Positions 22,452 to 31,228 of a DNA stretch of 37,498 nt are shown here, in pieces. The position numbers were made by a program, and so were the translations under genes. The notes below the pieces were generated by a model, which was not told the DNA's origin, searched no databases, and saw only the letters and a list, made by a program, of their open reading frames with translations. Each line of letters begins with the position of its first letter. Positions within the stretch are counted from its first letter, which is position 1. This stretch comes from Zoogloea oleivorans (GTDB lineage: Bacteria; Pseudomonadota; Gammaproteobacteria; Burkholderiales; Rhodocyclaceae): the NCBI RefSeq assembly GCF_008107625.1, contig NZ_SDKK01000036.1, positions 1-37,498 on the forward strand. The letters run 5' to 3'.

Positions 22452-23495
22452 TCATGGCGCGGCACTCCGGATCAGGTCGCGGACCATGGCCCCCCGGCGC
22501 ACGGCGGCGGCGAGGGTGGCCGGCACGTCGAGGCTCAGGGGGCCGTCCAGTTCGAGGGTCACGCTGTAGGTCTGGTGGCCGTTCAGTTCGATTTCGCGCT
22601 CGCCGTCGAGGGCGATGCAGCCTTGTTCCGTGCGGATCTGCATCGACTGTCCGGGCGCCAGCAGGCCGTGTTCGTCAATGCCCACCGGCGTTACCAGGCC
22701 CGGCGCGATGGGGGCGAGGACGCCGAGGCCACTGGTGGCGCAGCGCACCCAGCTGCCGCGCGGCACGTCGCGGCCCACCGGTTCCAGCATGGCGGCGATG
22801 CTCGACAGACCGATGGCGTCGGGCTCGGCAAAGGTCACGAAGAGTTCGGCGATGGTGCTCGGGTCCCACACGGCGCGGGCCCCCAGGTGCATCTGGCGGG
22901 TGACGCAGACATCCACCAGGGCGATCTCGTCCACCTTGCTGCCGCGTACGCGGAGCAGCTTGTTGCGCCGGGCCGCTTCACTCACCGGCACTGCGCCGGT
23001 GGCCACCAGGCCGGCGGCAAGGCCGGTGAGGGTGGGTTCGCGCAAATCCGGAAAAGCGTTGTTGGTGCCCGACGACAGGGTGGCCAGCGGGATGTCGCCG
23101 CACTCGCCGGCAACGATGCGGTGGGTGCCGTCGCCGCCCAGTACGACGATCACCGCCACACCGGCGGCGCGCATCTGGCGTACGGCTTCCTGGGTGTCGC
23201 GGGGGCTGTCGGTCAGCGGCATGGGCACAAAGTCCACCACCGGCCAGGGCTGCAGGCCCTGCGCCCGATGGCCGTCGATGGCGCGGATCAGGCCGGCGGC
23301 AATGCCGACCATGTCCGGCATCATCAGCACGTGTTCCACCCCCACGGCCCCGAAGGCGCCGAGCAGGCGCTCGATCATGTTGATCTTTTCCACTGTCGGA
23401 AAGACCAGCGCCTTGCTGGTCAGCCGGCGAATGTCCCGCCCGGAGGCCGGATTGGCGACGATGCCGATGGAGGGGGTGGTGGCAATGTGTTTCAC
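22452..23495 (-). CDS. acoX: AcoX, NAD-kinase-like protein of the acetoin operon
   Basis: A 347-aa protein of the AcoX family, commonly encoded first in acetoin operons. It carries the ATP-NAD kinase signature GGDGT at residues 120-124 (VVLGGDGTHRIVAG), an N-terminal glycine loop (GIVANPASGRDIRRL) and SSGTNNAFP. The biochemical role of AcoX is not established; acetoin dehydrogenase is generally active without it. The start codon is GTG (23493-23495), with no strong ribosome binding site. The sigma-54 promoter lies about 40 bp upstream. Confidence 0.93.
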   Translation of the reverse strand: MKHIATTPSIGIVANPASGRDIRRLTSKALVFPTVEKINMIERLLGAFGAVGVEHVLMMPDMVGIAAGLIRAIDGHRAQGLQPWPVVDFVPMPLTDSPRDTQEAVRQMRAAGVAVIVVLGGDGTHRIVAGECGDIPLATLSSGTNNAFPDLREPTLTGLAAGLVATGAVPVSEAARRNKLLRVRGSKVDEIALVDVCVTRQMHLGARAVWDPSTIAELFVTFAEPDAIGLSSIAAMLEPVGRDVPRGSWVRCATSGLGVLAPIAPGLVTPVGIDEHGLLAPGQSMQIRTEQGCIALDGEREIELNGHQTYSVTLELDGPLSLDVPATLAAAVRRGAMVRDLIRSAAP

Positions 23496-23535
23496 AATTG
23501 GACGCTAATCGGTTTGTGTAATTGACTCCCCATTC

Positions 23536-23551
23536 AGCACGTGGCGTGCCA
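23536..23551 (-). promoter_or_regulatory. Sigma-54 (-24/-12) promoter of acoXABC
   Basis: On the minus strand the sequence reads TGGCACGCCACGTGCT. GG and GC are separated by exactly 10 nt, as required for sigma-54, and the -24 half is a perfect TGGCAC. The predicted transcription start is near 23525, giving a leader of about 30 nt. The divergent activator gene (acoR) encodes a sigma-54 AAA+ protein with an intact GAFTGA loop. Confidence 0.75.
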
Positions 23552-23705
23552 AATTCAGATTGAATTCCGTTTTGCTGCGCTGCGGAAGCTCGCCGGGCCT
23601 TTTGTATAAAGGGTTTTTGCGGCGTTTTTATTTTTTCATGGTGTGGAGCGGTATTTCTTTCCGGTCGATCCGTATCAATTGGCCTGAGTCATGAAATCGA
23701 GAAAA

Positions 23706-23743
23706 TGAGACACCTGTCTCAATTCTCAGAGACAAACGTCAGC
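23706..23743. promoter_or_regulatory. Putative AcoR enhancer sites at aco
   Basis: Site 1 is TGAGACACCTGTCTCA (23706-23721), a near-perfect palindrome. Site 2 is AGAGACAAACGTCAGC (23728-23743). They start 22 bp apart (two helical turns), about 155-190 bp behind the acoX sigma-54 promoter and about 90-125 bp before the acoR ATG. Matching sites occur at 36421-36469. The rest of the 336-bp acoX-acoR gap shows nothing else I can name. Confidence 0.6.
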
Positions 23744-23831
23744 ATTGATTTAATTGCCGTAGCGGAATAGGCTTCGCCCCACCAAAGGATGGTTTTCCTT
23801 AAAACACTCCCGTATATAAGGGGGAATTAAA

Positions 23832-25850
23832 ATGATTCGGAGACAAGGCGAAATCGCCCGCCACGTGGAACGCGTGGTCGAGGTGGTGGAGCGTGGTGTT
23901 TGCCTGCAGAGAAACCCGGGGCAGGATCGACTGACCCGGTCGTGGCAACGCTCATTGAGCAAATACCAGGTGGACCCTTCCCTGGCCACCACACCCCAGG
24001 TGGTGACCGCCATGGAATTGCGCGAGCACCGGGACCGGATGGACGCCTTCATGCGCATTGCCCGCGAAGGCCTGGACCGCCTGCACCAGCAACTGCGTCC
24101 CTCCAGCTATTGCGTGCTGCTGACCGACGCCACTGGTGTAACGGTGGATTTCCGCACCGTGCCCGAGCAGGATAAGGAGTTTCGCGCCCAGGGTTTTCGC
24201 AACGGCACCCGCTGGTCGGAGATGGAAGAGGGCACCTGCGGTGTCGGCACCAGCCTGGTGGACGGCCAGCCCATCCTGGTGCACCGGGGCGAGCATTTCC
24301 GCTCCCACAACATCGGCTTCACCTGTAGCTCGGCTCCCATCCTCGGCATCGACGATCAGCCGCTGGCGGTGCTCGACGCATCGGCGCTGTATTCCCCGGA
24401 AGGGCGCGACAGCCAGATGCTGGTGTTCCAGATGGTCATCGAGAAGGCGCGCCTGATCGAGGACGCCTTCGCCTTCCACAGCCTGCGCCAGCACTGGATC
24501 CTGCAGCTCGGCTGCACGCCGGAACTGCTCAATGTACAAACCGACTACCTGCTGGCTTTCGACGACGCCGGCCTGTTTGTCGGCGGCAACCGCAAGGCCC
24601 GCAAGGAATTGATGCAGCGCCCGGGGCGCACTGCCCAGTGCGTCTCCGATCTGTTCGAGTGCTCGGCCACCGACCTGCTGGCCGCCGCCCACGCCCGTCC
24701 GGGGCAGGCGATCCCGCTGCGTCTGCTCGACAGCGGCGAGCGCATCTTTGCGCTGCTGCGCGTCCCCGACGCCCGCCGCCAGACGCCCACCACCCAGTCC
24801 AGCGGCGTGTCGGACACCAACGGCTGCAACGAGGCGCGCGGCTTCGGCCACCTGGCCACCGAAGACGCGCGGGTACGTACCAATGTCGACCGCGCCCTCA
24901 AGGTGGCCAACCGCGACATCCCGATCATGCTGATGGGCGAAACCGGCACTGGCAAGGAAGCCTTCGCCAAGGCCATCCACGATTGCAGCAGCCGCTACAA
25001 GCAGCCCTTCGTGGCCCTCAACTGTGCGGCGATTCCCGAAAGCCTGATCGAGAGCGAACTGTTCGGCTACCGGGATGGCGCCTTCACCGGCGCCCGCAGC
25101 AAGGGCGCCCGCGGCAAGATCATCCAGTCGGACGGCGGCACGCTCTTCCTCGATGAAATCGGCGATATGCCGCTGGTGCTGCAAAGCCGGCTGCTGCGCG
25201 TGCTGGCCGAAGGCGAGGTGCTGCCCCTCGGCGCCGAGGAGCCGATTCCGGTGAAGCTGCACATCGTCTGTGCCACCCACCAGAACCTGCCGACCCTCGT
25301 CGAAGAAGGGCGCTTCCGCGAAGACCTGTATTACCGCCTCAACGGCGCCGTGTTCATCCTGCCACCCCTGCGCGAGCGGGACGACATCGGCGTGGTGATC
25401 GACCGGGTGCTGGTGGAAGAAGCCCGCGCCATGGGCCGCGAGGCGATCCGCCTGGCGCCGGAAACCCGCGACGCGCTGCTGCGCCACGGCTGGCCGGGCA
25501 ACATCCGCCAGCTCCGCTATGCCATGCGCTACGCCTGTGCGATCTGCGAAAGCAATCTGCTGCACACGGCGCACTTTCCGCCGGATCTGTTCATCGGGCC
25601 ACGCATTGCCGCGCCGCGCGCCCTGCGCGAAGAGGTGAGCCGGGCGGCCCCGGTGCTGGCGGCGCCGGAGCCCGATCTGCCGCCGCTCAAGGAGAAAGAC
25701 CTGGTGCTGCGCCGGCGCATGCTGGAGGTGCTGTCTCGCAACCAGTGGCAGGTGACGGTGTCGGCGAAGGAACTCGGGCTGTCGCGGGCCACCTTTTACC
25801 GCAAGCTGTCACGGCTCAACATCGTGGCGCCGAATCGGCGGGAGGGATAA
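23832..25850 (+). CDS. acoR: AcoR, sigma-54-dependent activator of acetoin catabolism
   Basis: A 672-aa enhancer-binding protein. Order: N-terminal region with DRLTRSWQRSL, a GAF sensor domain (about 90-215), AAA+ domain (about 340-570) and a Fis-type HTH (about 630-665, QVTVSAKELGLSRATFYRKLSRL). The AAA+ core has Walker A GETGTGKE (369-376), the sigma-54 contact loop GAFTGA (416-421) and Walker B LFLDE (438-442), so it should activate transcription. There is no receiver domain, as in AcoR. GGGGGAATTAAA precedes the ATG. Upstream palindromes at 23706-23743 may serve both acoXABC and autoregulation. Position and architecture support acoR; the inducer in this strain could be acetoin, butanediol or acetaldehyde. 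Confidence 0.93.
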   Translation: MIRRQGEIARHVERVVEVVERGVCLQRNPGQDRLTRSWQRSLSKYQVDPSLATTPQVVTAMELREHRDRMDAFMRIAREGLDRLHQQLRPSSYCVLLTDATGVTVDFRTVPEQDKEFRAQGFRNGTRWSEMEEGTCGVGTSLVDGQPILVHRGEHFRSHNIGFTCSSAPILGIDDQPLAVLDASALYSPEGRDSQMLVFQMVIEKARLIEDAFAFHSLRQHWILQLGCTPELLNVQTDYLLAFDDAGLFVGGNRKARKELMQRPGRTAQCVSDLFECSATDLLAAAHARPGQAIPLRLLDSGERIFALLRVPDARRQTPTTQSSGVSDTNGCNEARGFGHLATEDARVRTNVDRALKVANRDIPIMLMGETGTGKEAFAKAIHDCSSRYKQPFVALNCAAIPESLIESELFGYRDGAFTGARSKGARGKIIQSDGGTLFLDEIGDMPLVLQSRLLRVLAEGEVLPLGAEEPIPVKLHIVCATHQNLPTLVEEGRFREDLYYRLNGAVFILPPLRERDDIGVVIDRVLVEEARAMGREAIRLAPETRDALLRHGWPGNIRQLRYAMRYACAICESNLLHTAHFPPDLFIGPRIAAPRALREEVSRAAPVLAAPEPDLPPLKEKDLVLRRRMLEVLSRNQWQVTVSAKELGLSRATFYRKLSRLNIVAPNRREG

Positions 25851-25879
25851 AGGGTAGGGGCGACCTGTAGGGGCATGCC

Positions 25880-25919
25880 GAGGCTGAAATGCACAAATGC
25901 AAGCCTCTCCGATACTTTT
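25880..25919 (+). terminator. Possible terminator after acoR
   Basis: GAGGCT (25880-25885) pairs with AGCCTC (25902-25907), with inner ATGCA/TGCA pairing, and ACTTTTA follows after a few bases. It is weak, but it lies where an acoR terminator would be expected, before the convergent regulator gene. Confidence 0.35.
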
Positions 25920-25998
25920 AAGTGCCTGGAAGTCCCTGAGGAAGGGGGCGACAAGTAGCCGTGCCCGGACGGGATGGTTGGAGAGGAAATCCTGCTAT

Positions 25999-27495
25999 TT
26001 AGTTCTTTATGGTTTCGGCGAGACGCAACATTGCCGTTTCAATTTCATGTTCCGTCAAGGATGCGTAGCCCAGTACCCAACCGAACTGCTTTTCCGGCCC
26101 CAGATACAGCCGACTCAGTCCAGGCAACTGCACGCCTGCACCCGCTGCTTGCCGAATGGTCTTCGCCTCGGACCATCCTTGCTTCAAGACGCACGGTATC
26201 TGCATTCCCCCCTCCGGTCGCAGGGGCGTGACTATCCTTCCAAGATATTTGTCGATAGCTTCGAGCATTGCCTGCCTGCGACCAGCGTATAGCTTGCGCA
26301 TGGCTCGAACATGGGAATTGTAGTGTCCCTCTTCCATGAAGCGCGCCAAGGTCAATTGAAGAATCTGCGGCGTGTGTCCATCCAGGATGCTTCGTGCGTT
26401 GGTAAATGCACCAACGAGTTGATGGGGCAGCGCCATGTACCCCATTCGCAGACCTGGATAGAGGGTCTTGCCGAAGGTGCCGACATAAAGCGTTCTTTGG
26501 TATTTGTCCAAGCCTTGAACGCACGTTGTTGGCAGGCCGTCGTAATGAAACTCGCTGTCGTAGTCGTCTTCGATAATCCATTTGCCGGTTTCGGCAGCCC
26601 AGTTAATCAAGTCGAGTCTGCGCTCCAGTGACAAGGTGGCTCCCGTGGGGTACTGGTGAGAAGGCGTCACGTAGACGCAACTGGCGCCGCTGCGGTCCGC
26701 CCGCAGGAGGTCCGTGCGTATGCCTTGTGTATCAACGTCGACAGGGACAACCCTGGCCTCGGCGGATTCGAAGGCCTTCTTTGCACCAAAGTAGCCGGGG
26801 TTCTCCATCAGGATCGGCTTGCCGGCATCGACCAGTAATTGTGCGCACAGGAACAGTGCTTGCCTGGTGCTGCTGAGCACCAATATCTGTTCGGGGGAAA
26901 CCTTGGCGCCACGCTGGAGATTCAGGTAGGTGGCAATCTCCTCGCGCAGCGGCTCTGCGCCTTGAGGGTCGCCGTGCAGTAGGACCTGAGCGCGATAGTC
27001 CTTTGATACCTGGCGCTGGAGGCGCTCCCACACATCCGTGGGAAATGTGCGGGTTTCAGGCAAACCTGTGGCAAAGGCTTTGATGGCTTGCTGATCGGAA
27101 ATTCCGCCACTGTCGAGGATCATCCGGCCACGCCTGCTCAGGCCTGCGCCGGGTGCGGTCTCATTGCACTTCGGGGTTTCAGGCCTCTGGTGCCGACGTT
27201 CGGCACCTCGCAGTTCGGTGCCCATCGTCTCTGGTACATAACTGCCAGAACCCTTTCGTCGGATGACGAAGCCATCGCGCTGAAGCTGCACGTAGGCGTT
27301 TTCAACGGTGTCACGGGCAACCCCCAGTGACCTGGCCAGCGCGCGCGTGGCAGGCAGCTTCACGCCAGGCCCCAGTGCGCCGTCGAGTATCAGGGCACGC
27401 AGGGCACGCTGGATGCGTTGATGTAGATCCAGGCGTTGAAGGTCCGCGTCATTCAACCGCATCTTCAGCGTTTCAAGCTCAAGTGTGCTTTTCAT
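25999..27495 (-). CDS. MocR/PdxR-like GntR-family regulator with aminotransferase domain
   Basis: A 498-aa regulator. Residues about 20-88 are a GntR winged HTH (LHQRIQRALRALILDGAL, KLPATRALARSLGVARDTVENAYVQL, GSGSYV). Residues about 135-495 are a fold-type I aminotransferase domain. The PLP-binding lysine is Lys343 (GTFGKTLYPGLRMGY) and the PLP-ring Asp lies in IIEDDYDSEFHYDG, so PLP binding is predicted. MocR proteins sense PLP or amino compounds and usually control a neighbouring gene. This one diverges from the BenE-type permease with a 151-bp gap holding repeated GTGGTCTGC boxes. The ATG at 27495 lacks a clear ribosome site; Met12 is an alternative start. The segment 26000-27650 looks less GC-rich than its surroundings, perhaps a sign of acquisition. 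Confidence 0.92.
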   Translation of the reverse strand: MKSTLELETLKMRLNDADLQRLDLHQRIQRALRALILDGALGPGVKLPATRALARSLGVARDTVENAYVQLQRDGFVIRRKGSGSYVPETMGTELRGAERRHQRPETPKCNETAPGAGLSRRGRMILDSGGISDQQAIKAFATGLPETRTFPTDVWERLQRQVSKDYRAQVLLHGDPQGAEPLREEIATYLNLQRGAKVSPEQILVLSSTRQALFLCAQLLVDAGKPILMENPGYFGAKKAFESAEARVVPVDVDTQGIRTDLLRADRSGASCVYVTPSHQYPTGATLSLERRLDLINWAAETGKWIIEDDYDSEFHYDGLPTTCVQGLDKYQRTLYVGTFGKTLYPGLRMGYMALPHQLVGAFTNARSILDGHTPQILQLTLARFMEEGHYNSHVRAMRKLYAGRRQAMLEAIDKYLGRIVTPLRPEGGMQIPCVLKQGWSEAKTIRQAAGAGVQLPGLSRLYLGPEKQFGWVLGYASLTEHEIETAMLRLAETIKN

Positions 27496-27604
27496 GTGGT
27501 CTGCTCATCTGTCGAGGTTCTGGTCGAGTTGATCAAAAGTGGTCTGCAAGTAATCGATAAAGTGTCATGTCGTGGCAGTCCATTGTGGCGGTATAAAACC
27601 ACTT
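27496..27604. promoter_or_regulatory. Putative MocR operator repeats
   Basis: GTGGTCTGC occurs as a direct repeat at 27496-27504 and 27539-27547. The core AGTGGT recurs inverted as ACCACT at 27598-27603. MocR-type regulators usually bind direct repeats between themselves and the divergent target. TATAAA at about 27592 could be a -10 box for the permease gene. Confidence 0.35.
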
Positions 27605-27646
27605 TCGACACCAGGCGTCTCACACTTCAGAGGGAATCATCAAGTC

Positions 27647-28906
27647 ATGCCCACTTCAAGCTCTCCACCATCTGTTCAATTTCGCGACCTCGTTCACCCG
27701 ATTGTGGCTGGCCTCATCTCGGTCATCGTCAACTACGGCGGCACCTTCATCCTGGTCTTTCAGGCCGCCAAGGTGGCAGGTCTCAACCCGGAACTGACGG
27801 CGTCATGGGTATGGTCGATTTCGATTGGCGTAGGGGTGACGGGACTTGTCCTCAGCTGGATAACACGTGAACCGATCATCACGGCTTGGTCCACGCCGGC
27901 GGCGGCGTTCCTGGCTACCGCACTGGCCACGACGCCCTATGCCGAGGCGGTGGGCGCATACCTGATCTCGGCCGCTGCTTTCGTGGCGCTGGGTCTATCG
28001 GGCTACTTCGAGAGGCTCATCCGCCTCATTCCGCCCGGTGTGGCCGCCGGGCTGTTGGCGGGCATTCTGTTGCAGTTCGGTATCGGAGCCTTCGGCGGGG
28101 TGAGCATCGACCCGCTGCTGGCGGGCTTGCTGATCGTGGCCTATGTCGTGCTCAAGCGGTTCAGCGCACGCTATGCCGTGATCGGCATTCTGATTCTGGG
28201 GCTGGCGTTTCTGCTCACCCAGGGGCGTGTTGATCTGTCGGGTCTGCAATTGCAGTTCGCCGCGCCGGTCTTCACCATGCCGGTGTTTACACTCAATGCC
28301 TTGCTCAGTGTGGCGTTGCCGCTGTTCCTGATTACCCTGACCGGACAATACATGCCCGGCATGCTGGTGCTGCGCAACGATGGTTTCAAGACCAGCGCCA
28401 ATCCCATCGTGACCCTTACCGGGCTGGGCTCGCTGCTGATGGCGCCGTTTGGCTCCCATGCGTTCAACATCGCCGCGATAACGGCGGCTATCTGTACCGG
28501 CAAGGAAGCGCACGAAGATCCCTCCAAACGCTGGGTCGCGGGCATGGCGGCCGGCATCTTCTATATTCTCGTCGGGGTGTTTGGCGTGACGCTCGCAGCG
28601 GTCTTCATGGCCTTTCCGGCGGCCTTTATCACCACGCTGGCTGGCCTTGCGCTGTTGGGCACGATCGGCAGCAGTCTCGCCAGCGCCATGGCTGACCCGA
28701 AGTCCCGCGAAGCCGCCCTGATCACCTTCCTGGCCGCCGCGGCCAATATCAAACTGTTTGGTATTGGCGGGGCATTCTGGGGACTGGTGATCGGCCTCGT
28801 GGCTTACGCGGTGCTTCTTGGCCGTTTGCCGCGCCACGAACCGGCACACAAGGCGGGCCTCACTGCCATCTCCGGCCCGGTGACCGGCAAAGGGGCGATC
28901 GCTTGA
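27647..28906 (+). CDS. BenE-family benzoate/H+ symporter-like permease
   Basis: A 419-aa membrane protein with about 11-12 hydrophobic segments. It matches the BenE group: HPIVAGLISVIVNYGGTFILVFQAAKVAGLNPELTASWVWSISIGVGVTGL, WSTPAAAFLA, YFERLIRLIPPGVAAGLLAGILLQFG, GSHAFNIAAITAAICTGKEAH, DPSKRWVAGMAAGIFYILVG. AGAGGGA stands upstream of the ATG at 27647; the open frame from 27572 is an artefact. BenE is named for benzoate uptake, but here no benzoate gene is near; neighbours are a PLP-sensing regulator, a YggS remnant and glyA, so an amino-acid-like or vitamin-related substrate is possible. Confidence 0.88.
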   Translation: MPTSSSPPSVQFRDLVHPIVAGLISVIVNYGGTFILVFQAAKVAGLNPELTASWVWSISIGVGVTGLVLSWITREPIITAWSTPAAAFLATALATTPYAEAVGAYLISAAAFVALGLSGYFERLIRLIPPGVAAGLLAGILLQFGIGAFGGVSIDPLLAGLLIVAYVVLKRFSARYAVIGILILGLAFLLTQGRVDLSGLQLQFAAPVFTMPVFTLNALLSVALPLFLITLTGQYMPGMLVLRNDGFKTSANPIVTLTGLGSLLMAPFGSHAFNIAAITAAICTGKEAHEDPSKRWVAGMAAGIFYILVGVFGVTLAAVFMAFPAAFITTLAGLALLGTIGSSLASAMADPKSREAALITFLAAAANIKLFGIGGAFWGLVIGLVAYAVLLGRLPRHEPAHKAGLTAISGPVTGKGAIA

Positions 28907-29085
28907 TGTGTTCCTGCAAGTCAACACCTCTGGCGAAACCAGCAAGTACGGTCTGCCTCCCGCTGACGTACCGGCCTTTCTCCAGGCTTTGCCGGCATTT
29001 CCGGTGCTACGCACACTGCGTGACCGGCTTCGCCAAGGCGCACCTGCCTGAACGAACTGTCCATGGGCATGTCTGGCCCACCAAA
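28902..29085 (+). pseudogene. Remnant of a YggS/PLPBP (pyridoxal phosphate homeostasis) gene
   Basis: Frame 28902-29051 encodes LDVFLQVNTSGETSKYGLPP, then ADVPAFLQALPAFPVLR, then TLRDRLRQGAPA and a stop. The first block is the central VQVNTSGE-xSKxGL signature of YggS/PROSC proteins. The last block is the LRDRL stretch that in intact proteins lies tens of residues further on, so an internal deletion is likely. After a frameshift, ELSMGMSG (from 29054) gives the next conserved YggS motif (LSMGMS). The N-terminal half, with the PLP lysine, is missing because the permease gene occupies that position; its stop codon overlaps the remnant. Non-functional; it marks a rearrangement between permease and glyA. 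Confidence 0.75.
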
Positions 29086-29234
29086 CCCGATACCGAGGAG
29101 CCCCGTTCATGAAAGTCACCGTTGCCATCCGGCCGCGCCCGCCACGGGTGTGTGATGAGGCACAGAGCGACGACATCGTCGCGCGTGGCTCGTCCTTTTT
29201 TTCCGGCTCATCCAGATCACAGGACCACAGCATC

Positions 29235-30500
29235 ATGCACGCCCCATCGGTAACCCTTGCCGAATTCGACGCCGAGCTTTCCGAGGCTATCCGTAACGAA
29301 GAGCGCCGTCAGGAAGACCACATCGAACTGATCGCATCCGAGAACTACGCCAGCCCGCTGGTGATGGCAATCCAGAACTCGGTCTTTACCAACAAGTATG
29401 CCGAGGGCTATCCGGGCAAACGCTACTACAGTGGCTGCGAGTATGTTGACGTTGCCGAACGCCTCGCCATCGAGCGCGCCAAGGCGCTTTTCGACTGCGA
29501 CTACGTCAATGTCCAACCGCACGCCGGTGCCCAGGCCAACGCCGCGGTCTTTCTGGCGCTGGTCAAACCCGGCGACACCGTGATGGGGATGAACCTGGCC
29601 CACGGGGGGCACCTCACCCACGGCAATCCGTCCAACTTTTCCGGCCGGCATTACAGGATTGTTCCCTACGGCCTTGATCCGGAGACTGGACTGATCGATT
29701 TCGACGAGATGGAGCGCATTGCCCTGGAGGCCCGGCCCGGGATGCTCATCGGTGGCTTCTCCGCTTATTCCCGGCATAAGGACTGGGCGCGCATGCGTGC
29801 CATCGCCGACAAGGTGGGGGCCATCTTGTGGGTGGACATGGCCCACGTGGCCGGTCTGGTGGCGGCCGGCGAGTATCCGGATCCGTTGCCTCATGCCCAC
29901 GTGGTAACCAGCACCACCCACAAAACCCTGCGGGGGCCACGTGGCGGCATCATCCTGTCCAAGGGCCAGGGCGAAGACTTCTACAAGAAGCTCGACTCTG
30001 CGGTATTCCCTGGCGTCCAGGGCGGCCCGCTGATGCACATCATTGCCGCCAAGGCGCTTGCGTTCAAGGAGGCTCTGTCGCCCGAGTTCAAGACCTACCA
30101 GCGGCAGGTAGTGACCAATGCCCGTGCCATCGCCGCCGTGCTCCAGCAACGCGGCTACAAGATCGTCTCCGGGGGGACTGACAACCACATGATGCTGATC
30201 GACCTCTCCGACAAGCCCTACACCGGCAAGGATGCGGATGCAGCCCTGAGCGATGCCTGCATTACGGCGAACAAGAACTCGGTACCGAATGATCCGCGCT
30301 CGCCCTTTGTGACGTCAGGGCTGCGTATCGGCACTCCGGCCGTCACGACCCGTGGCTTCGGTGTGGCGGAATGCGAGCAGTTGGCAGGCTGGTTGTGTGA
30401 CGTGCTGGACGCGCTGGAGTCGGGCTCCAGTCACCAGGTGGCGTGCCATGTTCGGGAGCAGGTGGCGGCCTTGTGCCGTCGTTATCCTGTGTATCGATAA
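29235..30500 (+). CDS. glyA: Serine hydroxymethyltransferase
   Basis: A 421-aa PLP enzyme interconverting serine and glycine with tetrahydrofolate. Clear motifs are [63 protein letters not shown], the PLP lysine Lys230 in [15 protein letters not shown], and [15 protein letters not shown] prefer the ATG at 29235 ([15 protein letters not shown]), which aligns with family N termini. A start at 29109 has a good GGAG but would add 42 residues of non-family sequence ([15 protein letters not shown]), probably decayed DNA. Placement with a PLP-type regulator and a YggS remnant suggests an accessory copy rather than the housekeeping gene, though this cannot be proven here. Confidence 0.94.
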   Translation: MHAPSVTLAEFDAELSEAIRNEERRQEDHIELIASENYASPLVMAIQNSVFTNKYAEGYPGKRYYSGCEYVDVAERLAIERAKALFDCDYVNVQPHAGAQANAAVFLALVKPGDTVMGMNLAHGGHLTHGNPSNFSGRHYRIVPYGLDPETGLIDFDEMERIALEARPGMLIGGFSAYSRHKDWARMRAIADKVGAILWVDMAHVAGLVAAGEYPDPLPHAHVVTSTTHKTLRGPRGGIILSKGQGEDFYKKLDSAVFPGVQGGPLMHIIAAKALAFKEALSPEFKTYQRQVVTNARAIAAVLQQRGYKIVSGGTDNHMMLIDLSDKPYTGKDADAALSDACITANKNSVPNDPRSPFVTSGLRIGTPAVTTRGFGVAECEQLAGWLCDVLDALESGSSHQVACHVREQVAALCRRYPVYR

Positions 30501-30743
30501 GCCGTTGGAGCGTGTGAAGCCCGGTCTGCACTGGCCGGGCCGGTATGGCCAGTGTTGCGGGGATACCTGCAGTTTGCTTTTGCCACGGAATTCAAGTGTG
30601 GGCGAATAACAAGCAACAAGATTCCCTAATCCGGTTATTGCTGATTATGCAGTCGGTGAAAAAACACGCAGACGATGAGCATCCGGCTCAAGAGCCACAA
30701 ACGTGTAGCCGAAGTCCATCCGGCCGGAAATATCAAAATCCAT

Positions 30744-30973
30744 CGAATTTTCGATCTCTGGCGTTGATCTTTCGATCCCGGCGGTCGATTAATCGGATCC
30801 AGAGATCGATTAATCGATGGGTTTCGTTATTTTTCGGACGGAATCGTCCGAATTTTCAATCCGAAAGATTGAATTTTCGATGCCGGAGGTGAATTAATCG
30901 ATCCGGGGGGTGAGTTTTCGGTCGTGGAGGTCGATTAATCGGGCTCGGGGGGAGAAATTTCAGCGAATGACCT
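30744..30973. repeat. AT-rich tandem array, 11 units with a period of about 21 bp
   Basis: Units start at 30744, 30766, 30786, 30807, 30825, 30849, 30870, 30890, 30911, 30932 and 30953 (mean spacing 20.9 bp). The common core is YGAWTTWTCGAT followed by a G-rich half such as CCGGAGGT. Several units carry the palindrome CGATTAATCG. The alternation of an AT block and a G-rich block every two helical turns suggests a bent or protein-covered segment. Confidence 0.7.
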
Positions 30974-31022
30974 GGAAAATCCTCTCGTGGCCGGCGATGT
31001 TTTGCTCAGGAGCGGTGTTTCG

Positions 31023-31044
31023 GTGGGTCGGACTTCAGTCCGAC
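31023..31044 (+). repeat. Single REP element upstream of the PEP-CTERM gene
   Basis: One perfect 22-nt REP (GTGG foot plus hairpin) with no inverted partner nearby. It lies about 185 bp before the PEP-CTERM protein start and 50 bp after the 21-bp array. Confidence 0.8.
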
Positions 31045-31228
31045 GATGGCAAAACACCCCAAATTCGCCTCGAACACAAGATATCTGAGGCTCCCGTGAA
31101 AAAGCGCACTGTTTGAATGGCGGCTTAGCCGCTGACGGGATGTCGCCGCGTGGGCGGCTGTTATGATCAAAGCGGTAACGAATTTTACGGTTTTTGAAAA
31201 ATTAAAACTTCTTGATGGGATGGCTTGC

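Larger units (their letters stand above)
30501..31228. other. 728-bp AT-richer intergenic region without a recognisable gene
   Basis: After glyA there is a short hairpin (GCCCGG 30519-30524 with CCGGGC 30535-30540, no T-run). From 30744 to about 30973 a 21-bp phased repeat occupies the region (listed separately), then a single REP at 31023-31044. Small frames here lack convincing starts or similarity. The composition is visibly more AT-rich than the catabolic regions. Confidence 0.6.

Noticed and set aside
21345-23525. Plus-strand frame of 726 aa opposite acoA and acoX
   Set aside because: Antisense shadow; the minus-strand frames carry all TPP and GGDGT motifs.
29109-29234. N-terminal extension of GlyA from an ATG at 29109
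   Set aside because: The added 42 residues do not resemble SHMT, and the family start aligns with 29235. A GGAG before 29109 leaves a small doubt.
28907-29234. A separate small gene between the permease and glyA
   Set aside because: The frames are interrupted and match pieces of YggS in two frames, so a pseudogene is the better explanation.
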